A DNA stretch of 43,282 bases from a virus: the IMG/VR virus record IMGVR_UViG_3300037847_005955, positions 1 through 43,282 of that record, one strand, 5' to 3'. Under the pieces are notes generated by a model. That model saw nothing but the letters and a program-made list of their open reading frames with translations, had not been told where the DNA came from and ran no database searches. Below are positions 8,165-15,653 of this stretch, piece by piece (position 1 is the first letter of the stretch; each line of letters starts with the position of its first letter). A program made the translations under genes and the position numbers.

Positions 8165-8560
8165 ATGGCAGACCTGCAAAGCGCGCTGTTCTCGCGCCTC
8201 ACCACCGCGCTGTCGGGCAGCATCGGCACCCGCGCTTACTGGTCGAAAGTTCCGCAGGGGGCGGCAATGCCGTATCTTCGGATGCAGACGGTTAGCGACC
8301 CGCGCCCCGAGCATCTTGGCGGGTATGACGAGAGCCGCATCACGCGGGTTCAGGTGGATGTGTTCTCGCGCTCCTACGCGGAAGCGCGGGCGATCTCGGA
8401 AAGCATCATTAGCGCAGTAGCGCAGCCCGCCACGGTCGCGGGCGTCAAGTTCGGTCGCACGAAGGCGGAAGGCCCGCGCGACCTTGGGGAAGACGTTGAA
8501 GGCGTCGGATATGTGCATCGGCTCAGTCTTGACCTGCTGGCCGAGCATTCACTGGCATAA
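8165..8560 (+). CDS. Tail terminator (DUF3168-like)
   Basis: 131 residues in the DUF3168 style: helical N-terminus DLQSALFSRLTTALSG, then ...KVPQGAAMPYLRMQTVSD, ITRVQVDVFSRSYAEARAISESI, and a C-terminal strand VGYVHRLSLDLL. Members cap the end of the tail tube and dock it to the connector. ATG 8165 follows the upstream TAA immediately, so translation is probably coupled. The major tail protein follows 18 bases downstream. Confidence 0.82.
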   Translation: MADLQSALFSRLTTALSGSIGTRAYWSKVPQGAAMPYLRMQTVSDPRPEHLGGYDESRITRVQVDVFSRSYAEARAISESIISAVAQPATVAGVKFGRTKAEGPRDLGEDVEGVGYVHRLSLDLLAEHSLA

Positions 8561-8578
8561 GGTCCACGGAGTAACACA

Positions 8579-9037
8579 ATGGCTGAAACGACTGAAGCCT
8601 CGACCGGCTATGCTGGTGAGGTCTGGCTGAGCACTGACGACACCACCGGCAACCTCGCGGAACTGGTCCAGGTTGTCAGCTTTTCACTGCCGAGCGACAC
8701 CGCAGAGCGCGTGGAAACCACGCACCTGAAGTCGGCAAACCGCCGCCGCGAATATACCACCGGCATGATCGACGGCGGCGAACTGGAGGTGACGCTGAAC
8801 TTCCGTCCCGGAACGGATACGGACCAGCTCATTGAGGGCGCGCTGACTGGCGGCGATCCTCGAGCGGCCCGCTTCAACATTCCCGAACTGGGCACACTGG
8901 CGTGGACCTACGACACCACCGTTCAGGTTATCGGCTACAATAAGGGCGAAGTGACCGCAGACGGCAAGATGGAAGCCACTGTCACGATGGCCGTTAGCGG
9001 CGCTGTGACTGGCGGCGCATACGTCGAGCCTGTTTAA
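8579..9037 (+). CDS. Major tail tube protein
   Basis: 152 residues. Shows tail tube style: GYAGEVWLSTDDTTGN, VVSFSLPSDTAERVETTHLKS, EYTTGMIDGGELEVTLNF, and a C-terminal strand VTADGKMEATVTMAVSGAV. The motif around ETTHLKS/EYxxGMxDGG is common in lambda-gpV-like and TP901-1-like tube proteins. GGAG at 8567-8570 lies upstream. The stop overlaps the chaperone start (TAATG). Position between terminator and frameshifted chaperone supports the call. Confidence 0.85.
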   Translation: MAETTEASTGYAGEVWLSTDDTTGNLAELVQVVSFSLPSDTAERVETTHLKSANRRREYTTGMIDGGELEVTLNFRPGTDTDQLIEGALTGGDPRAARFNIPELGTLAWTYDTTVQVIGYNKGEVTADGKMEATVTMAVSGAVTGGAYVEPV

Positions 9038-9423
9038 TGGCTAACGCGATCAAAGGCGAAACCCCGCTCGTCCTTAGCGACGGGCGGGAGTTCACCCTCG
9101 TTCTCGACATGGAAGCCCTTGTCGAAGCGGAAACGATCTACGGAAAGCCGCTTTCCAAGTTGATGGAAGACGCCATGTCAGGCTTCATGGGGGCAGCTGC
9201 CGCCATGTTGCAGGGGGCCGCTGCCCGCCATCACGGGTTGAAGCGCGGCGATGCGCTCGAAATCATTCGCACCGACATGGGCGAGGTGGTTGAGGCCCTC
9301 ACACGCGCAAGCGAAAGCGCCTTTCCTGATGAGGTGGAGGCGGGAAACGCGCCCGCGCCCAAGCCCAAGGCAAAAAAGCCTCGTGGGAAGACCTCTGGGC
9401 GCAATGGTGCGAAGCAGGGCTAG
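9037..9423 (+). CDS. Tail assembly chaperone, short form
   Basis: 128 residues. The first 90 residues (ETPLVLSDGREFTLVLDMEALVEAE and so on, then KRGDALEIIRTDMGEVVEAL) resemble the phage/GTA tail assembly chaperone family (TAC_11-like). The last 30 are Lys/Pro/Ala-rich. It binds the tape measure during tail assembly. Near its end lies the slippery heptamer A AAA AAG (9372-9378), so a share of ribosomes shift to -1 and make a longer product ending at 9662. The GT-type arrangement is normal for siphophages. Confidence 0.85.
   Translation: MANAIKGETPLVLSDGREFTLVLDMEALVEAETIYGKPLSKLMEDAMSGFMGAAAAMLQGAAARHHGLKRGDALEIIRTDMGEVVEALTRASESAFPDEVEAGNAPAPKPKAKKPRGKTSGRNGAKQG
9372..9378 (+). promoter_or_regulatory. 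-1 ribosomal frameshift site
   Basis: Heptamer A AAA AAG read in the zero frame as GCA AAA AAG. Slippage by -1 puts ribosomes on GCC TCG TGG, opening a 94-codon frame to the TAA at 9660-9662. The same heptamer is the classic dnaX-type slip site. Confidence 0.8.
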
Positions 9424-9662
9424 AGCCTGACGCATTCTGGCGGGCGACCCCCCGCACCTTTGCGCTGATCGTCAGCGCACGAATGAAGGCGACGGGCGAC
9501 CTCGCCACGATGATCGGTTGGAGTTCCGAGCGGTTTGCGCGGCTCCAGAAGGTCAAGTCGCTGGATGAATACCTGAAACCGGCAAAGCCAACGTCAGCAG
9601 ACGAAGGCGCAAGGGCTGTGCAGCGCATGTTCGCGCGCATGGCAGCGAAGCAAGGGGAATAA
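9378..9662 (+). CDS. Tail assembly chaperone, frameshift extension
   Basis: This is the -1 frame part of the long chaperone, about 208 residues when fused to codons 1-114 of the short form. It begins ASWEDLWAQWCEAGLEPDAF and continues WRATPRTFALIVSARMKATG, the W..LW...G..P..FW..TPR pattern typical of downstream tail chaperone domains. It has no start codon of its own near its beginning, which argues that it is made only by frameshift. It ends one base before the tape measure start at 9664. Confidence 0.78.
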   Translation, partial: ASWEDLWAQWCEAGLEPDAFWRATPRTFALIVSARMKATGDLATMIGWSSERFARLQKVKSLDEYLKPAKPTSADEGARAVQRMFARMAAKQGE

Positions 9663-9663
9663 C

Positions 9664-11679
9664 ATGGCGCTAGGTGACGTTATTGCCCGCTTGGCGGTGA
9701 ACCTCTCGCTTGAGACAGCAGCCTTCGAGAAGGGCGCAACCAAGTCCGAAAAGCGCATGAACCAGATGCGCCGCAAGTTCTCGGACTTCAGCAAGTCGAT
9801 TGCCATTGGCGCGGCGGGCATCGGGACGGCCATTGCGGGCATCAATAAGGTCTTTGGCGACCTCGCCCAGAAGTCGAAGGAGATGGGCAACGCGGCGCAG
9901 GTCGCGGGCGAAAGCTTCGAGGACTTCCAACGCCAAGCCTACGGCGCGCGGATGGTCGGCGTCGAGTTCGACAAGCTGGGCGATATTTTCAAGGACGTTC
10001 GGGATCGCATCGGTGACTTCGCCCAGACGGGCGGTGGGCCGATGGCCGACTTCTTCGAGAACATCGCCCCCAAGGTTGGCGTAACGGCCAAGGCTTTCGA
10101 GGGCTTGGGCGGTAGGGACTCGCTTCAGCTTTACTACGATAGCTTGAAGAAGGCGAACGTCAGCCAAGAGGATATGGTCTTCTACCTGGAGGCTATGGCT
10201 TCGGACGCCACCAACCTGATCCCGCTGCTTGAGAATGGCGGCGCGGCTTGGGAGCGTTACGGCGATAAGGCTGCGGTTATCACCGAGGACCAGCGCGCCC
10301 AGCTTCAGCGTTACGAAGAGTCGATGGCGAAGCTGGACAACTCGCTCCAGCAGCTTGCGCTAACGCTGGTCGATAGCGGTCTGATCGACAAGTTCGCCAA
10401 CTTCGCGGAGCAGCTTGCGGCTGTCACCGAAGGCTTTAGCGGCGTCTCTGTTGCGGCTAATGCTGCCGATGAGGAAATGAAGAAAACGGAGGGTGCGCGC
10501 AAGTTCGGTAGCGACCTCCGCGCCCTTAGCGACAGCATCAACGAATGGTATCTGGCGACCGATAAGGCGTTTGCCGATGCTGGCGCGGGCATTCGTAACT
10601 TCTTCGTCAGCGTGTGGGATGGCTTCAACCGATGGTGGACCGACCTGAAGGCCACGGCTGCGCAACTGGCGCAGGTGGGCAAGGATATGGTCGCGGGTCT
10701 TGTCAGCGGCATCAAGTCTGCCCCCGGCGCGGTGGGTGACGCACTTGTCGGCATCGCCTCCAGCGGGCTTGCGAAGGTCAAGAACTTCCTTGGCATCAAG
10801 TCGCCTTCGCGCGTCTTTATGGAGATCGGCGGGTATATCTCCGAGGGTCTGGCCATCGGGATCGAGGGCGGCATCGGGCGCGTCAATGCTGCGGTCGGCA
10901 AGATGACGGAAGCGGCAAAGCAGGCGGCGCGTGAAACCCAGGCCTTGCTCGACCGCCTGTTTCCTGAAGTGCGCAAGATGCTCGACTATGAGCGCGAACT
11001 GCAACTGATCGGCAAGGCTGACCTGTCCGACGATGCGAAGACCGAAGCGCGTCTGCGTCTGGGGCGGGAGCGCGATGGGCGTCCAGTCGAAGGCGGTGGC
11101 TTCACGGTATCGGATAGCGTCTTGAACGCGCCCAGCCTGATTAAAGGCATGGAAGAAGTGGGCGATAGTCTGAAAGGGCTTGGCGACAAGGCTAAGGTTC
11201 AGACCGTCCGCATTGCCGAGACGTTCAAGGACATGGCCGAAAGCACGCTTGCTGCGGTTGACCGGATGGCGAACGCTATCAAGGGCGGCGGCTTCCTTGA
11301 TATCCTTTCCGGCGTGGTGGGTCTGGGTATTCAGCTCGGCAGCATCGGCGCATTCGGCAAGAGCATTCAGGCGAACATCAACAAGGGCATTCCCGGCTAT
11401 GCGACGGGCACCCGCAACCATCCCGGCGGTCTGGCAATCGTCGGTGAGCGCGGGCCGGAGCTAGTGAGTATGCCGCGCGGATCGTCGGTGTTCACCAATA
11501 GCGAGAGCCGCGCGATGATGGGCGGTCGTGGCGGCAACACCTACAACTTCAGCGGCAACCTTCTGACGCCGGAGTTCTGGGACCGGATTAACGCTGGCGA
11601 TATGGCTGCTGCGCAAGGCGGCGCGCAAGCTGCGGCCCAGAACTCTCGCTTTGCTGCTTCACGGAGTTTGCGCCGATGA
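9664..11679 (+). CDS. Tape measure protein
   Basis: 671 residues; the longest tail gene, directly after the chaperone. It sets tail length and helps DNA ejection. N-terminal coiled coil (residues about 15-80), a hydrophobic segment IAIGAAGIGTAIAG near 46-59, and tape-measure hallmarks GIKSPSRVFMEIGGYISEGL in the centre and PGGLAIVGERGPELVSMPRG near the C-terminus. By the common rule of about 1.5 angstrom per residue the tail would be near 100 nm, an estimate only. The stop overlaps the next start (ATGA). Confidence 0.93.
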   Translation: MALGDVIARLAVNLSLETAAFEKGATKSEKRMNQMRRKFSDFSKSIAIGAAGIGTAIAGINKVFGDLAQKSKEMGNAAQVAGESFEDFQRQAYGARMVGVEFDKLGDIFKDVRDRIGDFAQTGGGPMADFFENIAPKVGVTAKAFEGLGGRDSLQLYYDSLKKANVSQEDMVFYLEAMASDATNLIPLLENGGAAWERYGDKAAVITEDQRAQLQRYEESMAKLDNSLQQLALTLVDSGLIDKFANFAEQLAAVTEGFSGVSVAANAADEEMKKTEGARKFGSDLRALSDSINEWYLATDKAFADAGAGIRNFFVSVWDGFNRWWTDLKATAAQLAQVGKDMVAGLVSGIKSAPGAVGDALVGIASSGLAKVKNFLGIKSPSRVFMEIGGYISEGLAIGIEGGIGRVNAAVGKMTEAAKQAARETQALLDRLFPEVRKMLDYERELQLIGKADLSDDAKTEARLRLGRERDGRPVEGGGFTVSDSVLNAPSLIKGMEEVGDSLKGLGDKAKVQTVRIAETFKDMAESTLAAVDRMANAIKGGGFLDILSGVVGLGIQLGSIGAFGKSIQANINKGIPGYATGTRNHPGGLAIVGERGPELVSMPRGSSVFTNSESRAMMGGRGGNTYNFSGNLLTPEFWDRINAGDMAAAQGGAQAAAQNSRFAASRSLRR

Positions 11680-12245
11680 TTGAGCTTCCTACCGGCGTAG
11701 TGCCGAGCGAAATGGAAGTGCTGGCGCTCGACCAAGGGAGCGTTGTGCGTGGGGCTTCCTCGCTTCGTATCGACCGCCCCGGCAACCGCTACGCAATCGG
11801 CTTCACGTTCCCGCCTAGCGCCAAGCCCAAGCTTGCAAGGATCGTTCGGGCAAAGCGGCAGGGCATCCGTGTTTATCTGCCGCTGAAAGTGCCGCAGGGG
11901 TCGCCGGGAACGCCTGTGGTCGATGGCGCGGGCCAGTCGGGCACCTCGCTTGACGTTCGCGGCTTCACGCCGGGGTATTTCGCTAAGGAAGACTACTGGC
12001 TGACGATCATAGACGCCAGCGGCAACGGCTATCTGCATCAAGTTGTCGAGACGGTGGGCGCGGACGGGACCGGAGCGGCAACCCTTAGCATCGAGCCGCC
12101 TCTGCGTGCCCCGTTCGCTGATGGTGCGACTATCGAGTTCGCCAAGCCCTACATCGAGGGTTTCATCGACGGTGAGAACTGGGGCTGGAACACGCCGACT
12201 AACTGGCTGGTGTCGATTGGCTTGGTGGTGGAGGAATACGAGTGA
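11676..12245 (+). CDS. Distal tail-type minor tail protein
   Basis: 189 residues right after the tape measure, the usual slot of the distal tail protein. N-terminus has IELPTGVVPSEMEVLALDQG and then a beta-rich body (GNGYLHQVVETVGADGTGAA, FIDGENWGWNTPTNWLVSIG). I recognise the style from alphaproteobacterial phages but not a named family. The gene overlaps both neighbours by 4 bases (ATGA before, GTGA after), so it belongs to the same coupled tail-tip cluster. Confidence 0.6.
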   Translation: MIELPTGVVPSEMEVLALDQGSVVRGASSLRIDRPGNRYAIGFTFPPSAKPKLARIVRAKRQGIRVYLPLKVPQGSPGTPVVDGAGQSGTSLDVRGFTPGYFAKEDYWLTIIDASGNGYLHQVVETVGADGTGAATLSIEPPLRAPFADGATIEFAKPYIEGFIDGENWGWNTPTNWLVSIGLVVEEYE

Positions 12246-12856
12246 GCCGCGTTGCCCTAACCGGCCTCCTGACAATCGAGCTGCCCGAAGCAACCCTGCG
12301 CTTCACCGATGGCGGCTTCATCGAATACAACGGCGAAACCTACCGCGCCAAGGATGACACCTTCGGCACGATCCAGTCGGTGCAGCCGCTATCCGAAGGC
12401 GTGGGCGATAGCGTCCCTGCCCTGTCGATCACGATGCTACCGCCCGATACAAGCGCAGTCGCAGACCTGACCAAGCCGGGACACCAAACCTCGCAAGTGC
12501 AATTTGTGCTGGCGGAATACGATGTTGACGCGGGCACGATCAATTCGGCGGATGTATTGTTTACCGGACAGATCGACCAAAGCGTTCTGACGGTCGGCAA
12601 GGGCAAGCGCGAACTGGCGATGTCGGTTGTGAGCCTCGCTGAGCGGCTTTTCGAGGGCAACACCGGCAACTCGCTCAATCCTACGTTCCACAAGTCGGTG
12701 TGGCCTGGAGAAACGGGCCACGACAACGCAACGGGCCTTGCTGTTCCGGTTGCATGGGGCGTCGAGCGTCCCGGCGCGGGCACTCGCACATCGGGAAGCG
12801 GAAGCGGACCTGCGGGGCGCGAAGGCTTCGGCACCTACAGATACGATTACCGCTGA
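12242..12856 (+). CDS. Minor tail / tail tip protein
   Basis: 204 residues, GTG start overlapping the previous stop. Sequence is beta-rich: RFTDGGFIEYNGETYRAKDD, then ...LSITMLPPDTSAVADL, which resembles the N-terminal part of tail-tip proteins that contact the hub. The last 30 residues are Gly/Ser/Arg-rich and probably flexible. The order tape measure, distal protein, this protein, peptidase-like protein, hub resembles the gpM-gpL-gpK-gpI-gpJ order of lambda, so it probably takes the gpL-like place; that is inference from order. Confidence 0.55.
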   Translation: MSRVALTGLLTIELPEATLRFTDGGFIEYNGETYRAKDDTFGTIQSVQPLSEGVGDSVPALSITMLPPDTSAVADLTKPGHQTSQVQFVLAEYDVDAGTINSADVLFTGQIDQSVLTVGKGKRELAMSVVSLAERLFEGNTGNSLNPTFHKSVWPGETGHDNATGLAVPVAWGVERPGAGTRTSGSGSGPAGREGFGTYRYDYR

Positions 12857-12857
12857 T

Positions 12858-13283
12858 ATGAAAAAGCTACCGGAACTTGAGCGCCGCAGGATTGCAACGG
12901 AAAAGACCCTTGCCCGCTATCGGCACAAGGAGTTCGATTGGTCGAAGGGTATCACCTGCGTTCACCTCGCGCGTTTTCACCTGCGCAACATGGGGCACAA
13001 GGTCGAGACGTTGCCGCGCTTCCGTAGCGCACTGGGGGCCAAGCGGGCGCTTAGTGGGAAAGGCTATGGCAGTCTCGGGCGGCTGATGGACCGGATGCTC
13101 CCGCCGATTGCGCCTGCGCAGATGATGCTTGGGGATCTCGCGATGGTCCCCGGCGAGCAAGGGCTGGATGCACTGTTCGTCTGCGCTGGCCCGCTGAAGC
13201 TGTTTGGCTGGCGGGAGGACGAACCGAAGCTGGTCATCCTCGACGTGTCTTTGGACGAACTCACCGCGAGCTGGAGGGTGTAA
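12858..13283 (+). CDS. DUF6950-like protein in the tail-tip peptidase slot
   Basis: 141 residues from ATG 12858; the frame extends upstream to 12738 but that part overlaps the previous gene and has no ribosome site. The core (DWSKGITCVHLARFHLRNMG, later MMLGDLAMVPGEQGLDALFV) resembles DUF6950-type phage proteins, which share the Cys-helix and GD(L/V)A..p strand layout of NlpC/P60 peptidases. Cys at ITC could be the nucleophile remnant; no clear catalytic His is visible at the usual place. It lies where siphophages keep the tail-tip peptidase. An enzyme activity is not supported by sequence alone. Confidence 0.55.
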   Translation: MKKLPELERRRIATEKTLARYRHKEFDWSKGITCVHLARFHLRNMGHKVETLPRFRSALGAKRALSGKGYGSLGRLMDRMLPPIAPAQMMLGDLAMVPGEQGLDALFVCAGPLKLFGWREDEPKLVILDVSLDELTASWRV

Positions 13284-13284
13284 T

Positions 13285-15240
13285 TTGGCCAAAGCAGTCA
13301 AGACCATAGGGACGGTGGTCGGAACGATCGCGACCATCGCGTCATTCATTCCCGGTCCGCACCAGCCTTTCGCGATTGCAGCGTCTCGCATCGCTGCTGT
13401 TGCGGTCACGGCGGCAACGGTTGCGGAGGGCCTTACGGCCAAGCCGCCTCCCGCGCGGGGAAGTGTAACCCAAGTCCTGATCGCGCCGGATGCGCCGCAA
13501 CCTTACGTCATGGGTGAGGGTTATTTTGCGGGCGTTCTGCGCCATGATGTCGGGTATGGCGCGACGCTCAAAAAAGTGCCCAATCCCTATCGGTTCATGC
13601 CGGTGGTGTATTCGGGCGGCGGGCCGGTTCAAAGCATCTCGCCCCGGTTCGATTTCGAGACAATTCCAAGCTGGTATAACGGCTTCCTCTACACCGACAC
13701 CCAGTTAGGCGCTTGCCCCGAAGCTGATGCGCTGTCGCCTCAATGGGCGGGGGCTACGGGGTGGAGTTCGTCCTCCAAGCTATCCGGCCAAGCCGCGATT
13801 GGATGGAGCGCGCTTTTCGATAAGGACGGCAAGCGTTTCGCGGGCGTCGATCTACGCAGCTCTATCGGTGCGTATGGCCAGTGGGTGAAGGTCTATGACC
13901 CGCGCAAGGACAGCACGTTCCCCGGCGGTTCTGGCTCGCACCGACTGGGTGACGAAACCACCTACGAATACAGCGCCAACCCTGCCCTGCACGCGGGCAC
14001 GTATGCTTATGGCCGCTATCAAAACGGCAAGCGCACGATGGGCATGGGGCTGGCGGCGGATGCTGTCGATTGGGCCGTTATCGCCGCTTGGGCGAATGTC
14101 TGCGAAGCGAACGGTTGGGAAAACTTCTTCGGCGTAGTTTACGAGCCGGGCGACCGCTGGGCGAACCTGAAGGATATTTGCTTCGCTGGCGGGGCTGAGC
14201 CGGTTGCATTGGGGCAGCTAACCTTCCGCTATCGCGCGCCCACTGTCGCGCTCGATACGATCACCGAAGCGGACCTTACGGATGACGATCAAAGCGTGAT
14301 GGCGATGCAGTCCTTCCGCGACCGCATCAACACCGGCATTCCGAAGTATCGCAGCCCTGCCCACAATTGGGAAATGGTCGATGCGGAGCCGGTGGTCAAC
14401 TCCACCTTCCTGACCGAAGACGGCGAGGAAAAGCGCGAAACGTGGCCCTGCAACTTCGTCACCGACGAGGACCAGGCATCGCAGCTTGTGGCCTACCATA
14501 TCTGGGACAGCCGCGAACTGGCCCCCATCTCGCTGGTCTGTATGCCGCGACTGCGCGCCTACCGCCCCGGCGAATGTCTGCACCTCGACCTGCCGGAACT
14601 GGGGCTGGACACGACAGCAATCATCTTGCGGCGCGAACTCGATCCGGCGACCATGAAGGTGAAGCTGGAACTGATGGGGGAAACGAGCGCAAAGCACGCT
14701 TACTGCTTGGGCCTTACCGGCACGGCACCGCCTACGCCTGCAATCGGGCAGACAGCGCAAGAGCGGGACGAACTCGCTTCCGCTGCCGCCGATCCGGCAG
14801 GTCTTGGGACGCTTAAGCTATCGAGCAGCTACACGCGCGGCCTCGCTGGTAACATCACGCAGATCCACGATGGCACCGGGACGGGCACGGTAACGGTCAC
14901 GATACCCGACCACACCCGCGTATATGCGGACGGCACCGAGGCGTCCGTGACTGGCGGCGACTTCACGCTGAACGAAACAACCAGCTATCTCCTGTCCTAT
15001 GATGACCCCGACTTCGCAGGTGGCGAGTTGGGTGTGGACTTTTCGCTGGTTGAGATCACTCCCGGCACGGGCGGGCAGACTGGCGGCGATGCGTATTTCA
15101 GCGCAGCCAATCCGAACCGCCATTACCTCGCTAGCATCAGTACGGTGAACGAGGCTGGCGAAGGCGGCGGCGCAGGCGGCTCGTCGCCTCCCGGCGGCGG
15201 GGGCTGGGACAATGACGATCCCGGCGGCGACATACCCTAA
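13285..15240 (+). CDS. Tail tip hub protein (gpJ-like)
   Basis: 651 residues from TTG 13285, chosen because GGAGGG at 13273-13278 lies 6 bases upstream. The N-terminus is hydrophobic (VKTIGTVVGTIATIASFIPG, then AIAASRIAAVAVTAATVAEG), as in other tip proteins of this class. The middle has SQLVAYHIWDSRELAPISL and PGECLHLDLPELGL, typical of central hub proteins that end the tail tube. The C-terminus is Gly/Asp-rich (residues about 630-651) and probably links to the next proteins. It likely holds the tail spikes and contacts the cell surface. Confidence 0.75.
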   Translation: MAKAVKTIGTVVGTIATIASFIPGPHQPFAIAASRIAAVAVTAATVAEGLTAKPPPARGSVTQVLIAPDAPQPYVMGEGYFAGVLRHDVGYGATLKKVPNPYRFMPVVYSGGGPVQSISPRFDFETIPSWYNGFLYTDTQLGACPEADALSPQWAGATGWSSSSKLSGQAAIGWSALFDKDGKRFAGVDLRSSIGAYGQWVKVYDPRKDSTFPGGSGSHRLGDETTYEYSANPALHAGTYAYGRYQNGKRTMGMGLAADAVDWAVIAAWANVCEANGWENFFGVVYEPGDRWANLKDICFAGGAEPVALGQLTFRYRAPTVALDTITEADLTDDDQSVMAMQSFRDRINTGIPKYRSPAHNWEMVDAEPVVNSTFLTEDGEEKRETWPCNFVTDEDQASQLVAYHIWDSRELAPISLVCMPRLRAYRPGECLHLDLPELGLDTTAIILRRELDPATMKVKLELMGETSAKHAYCLGLTGTAPPTPAIGQTAQERDELASAAADPAGLGTLKLSSSYTRGLAGNITQIHDGTGTGTVTVTIPDHTRVYADGTEASVTGGDFTLNETTSYLLSYDDPDFAGGELGVDFSLVEITPGTGGQTGGDAYFSAANPNRHYLASISTVNEAGEGGGAGGSSPPGGGGWDNDDPGGDIP

Positions 15241-15254
15241 GAAGGAAAACACAA

Positions 15255-15653
15255 ATGACCCAGCATGGTGACTGGCTGCGCTCGCTTGCGTCAGCCGGAA
15301 AGGGCGGCGTTGAACTTCCGCCGATTGACCGGGGCTTGCCCTACGAGCTTGTCCTGAACGTCCCGATTGATGTCAGTTCGGACGCATTCAGCGCATCGCT
15401 GCGCGTTTCGCCTGACGCTTCCGGCAGTACCCTTGCAGACTTCTCGGTTTCGGTTGGTTCGTGGGACGGGACTTACACGCCAGTCACGCTCAGCCTCACC
15501 GACACGCAGGTCAATGCGCTCCCTTCGGATGGCGACGCAGACGGGCAGGTCGAGCTTGTGATGGACGTTCTGCGCGATCCCAGCGGCAGCGCCATCGAAT
15601 ACCGCTTTCTGGGCGGAAATATCTACGTGAACGGGAAGGTGACCAATGCCTAG
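15255..15653 (+). CDS. Small beta-rich baseplate/tail accessory protein
   Basis: 132 residues. GAAGGA at 15241-15246 precedes ATG 15255. The body alternates strands (PYELVLNVPIDVSSDAFSAS, VTLSLTDTQVNALP, GQVELVMDVLRD, FLGGNIYVNGKVT), similar in style to the N-terminal domains of baseplate/receptor proteins of the BppU type that end with 'G.iyVn..vT'. It overlaps the tail spike gene by 8 bases, so it may bridge hub and spike. Function is inferred from position and fold style. Confidence 0.55.
   Translation: MTQHGDWLRSLASAGKGGVELPPIDRGLPYELVLNVPIDVSSDAFSASLRVSPDASGSTLADFSVSVGSWDGTYTPVTLSLTDTQVNALPSDGDADGQVELVMDVLRDPSGSAIEYRFLGGNIYVNGKVTNA

Noticed and set aside
10360-11421. 353-codon open frame antisense to the tape measure gene
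   Set aside because: No start context and the tape measure reading is certain.
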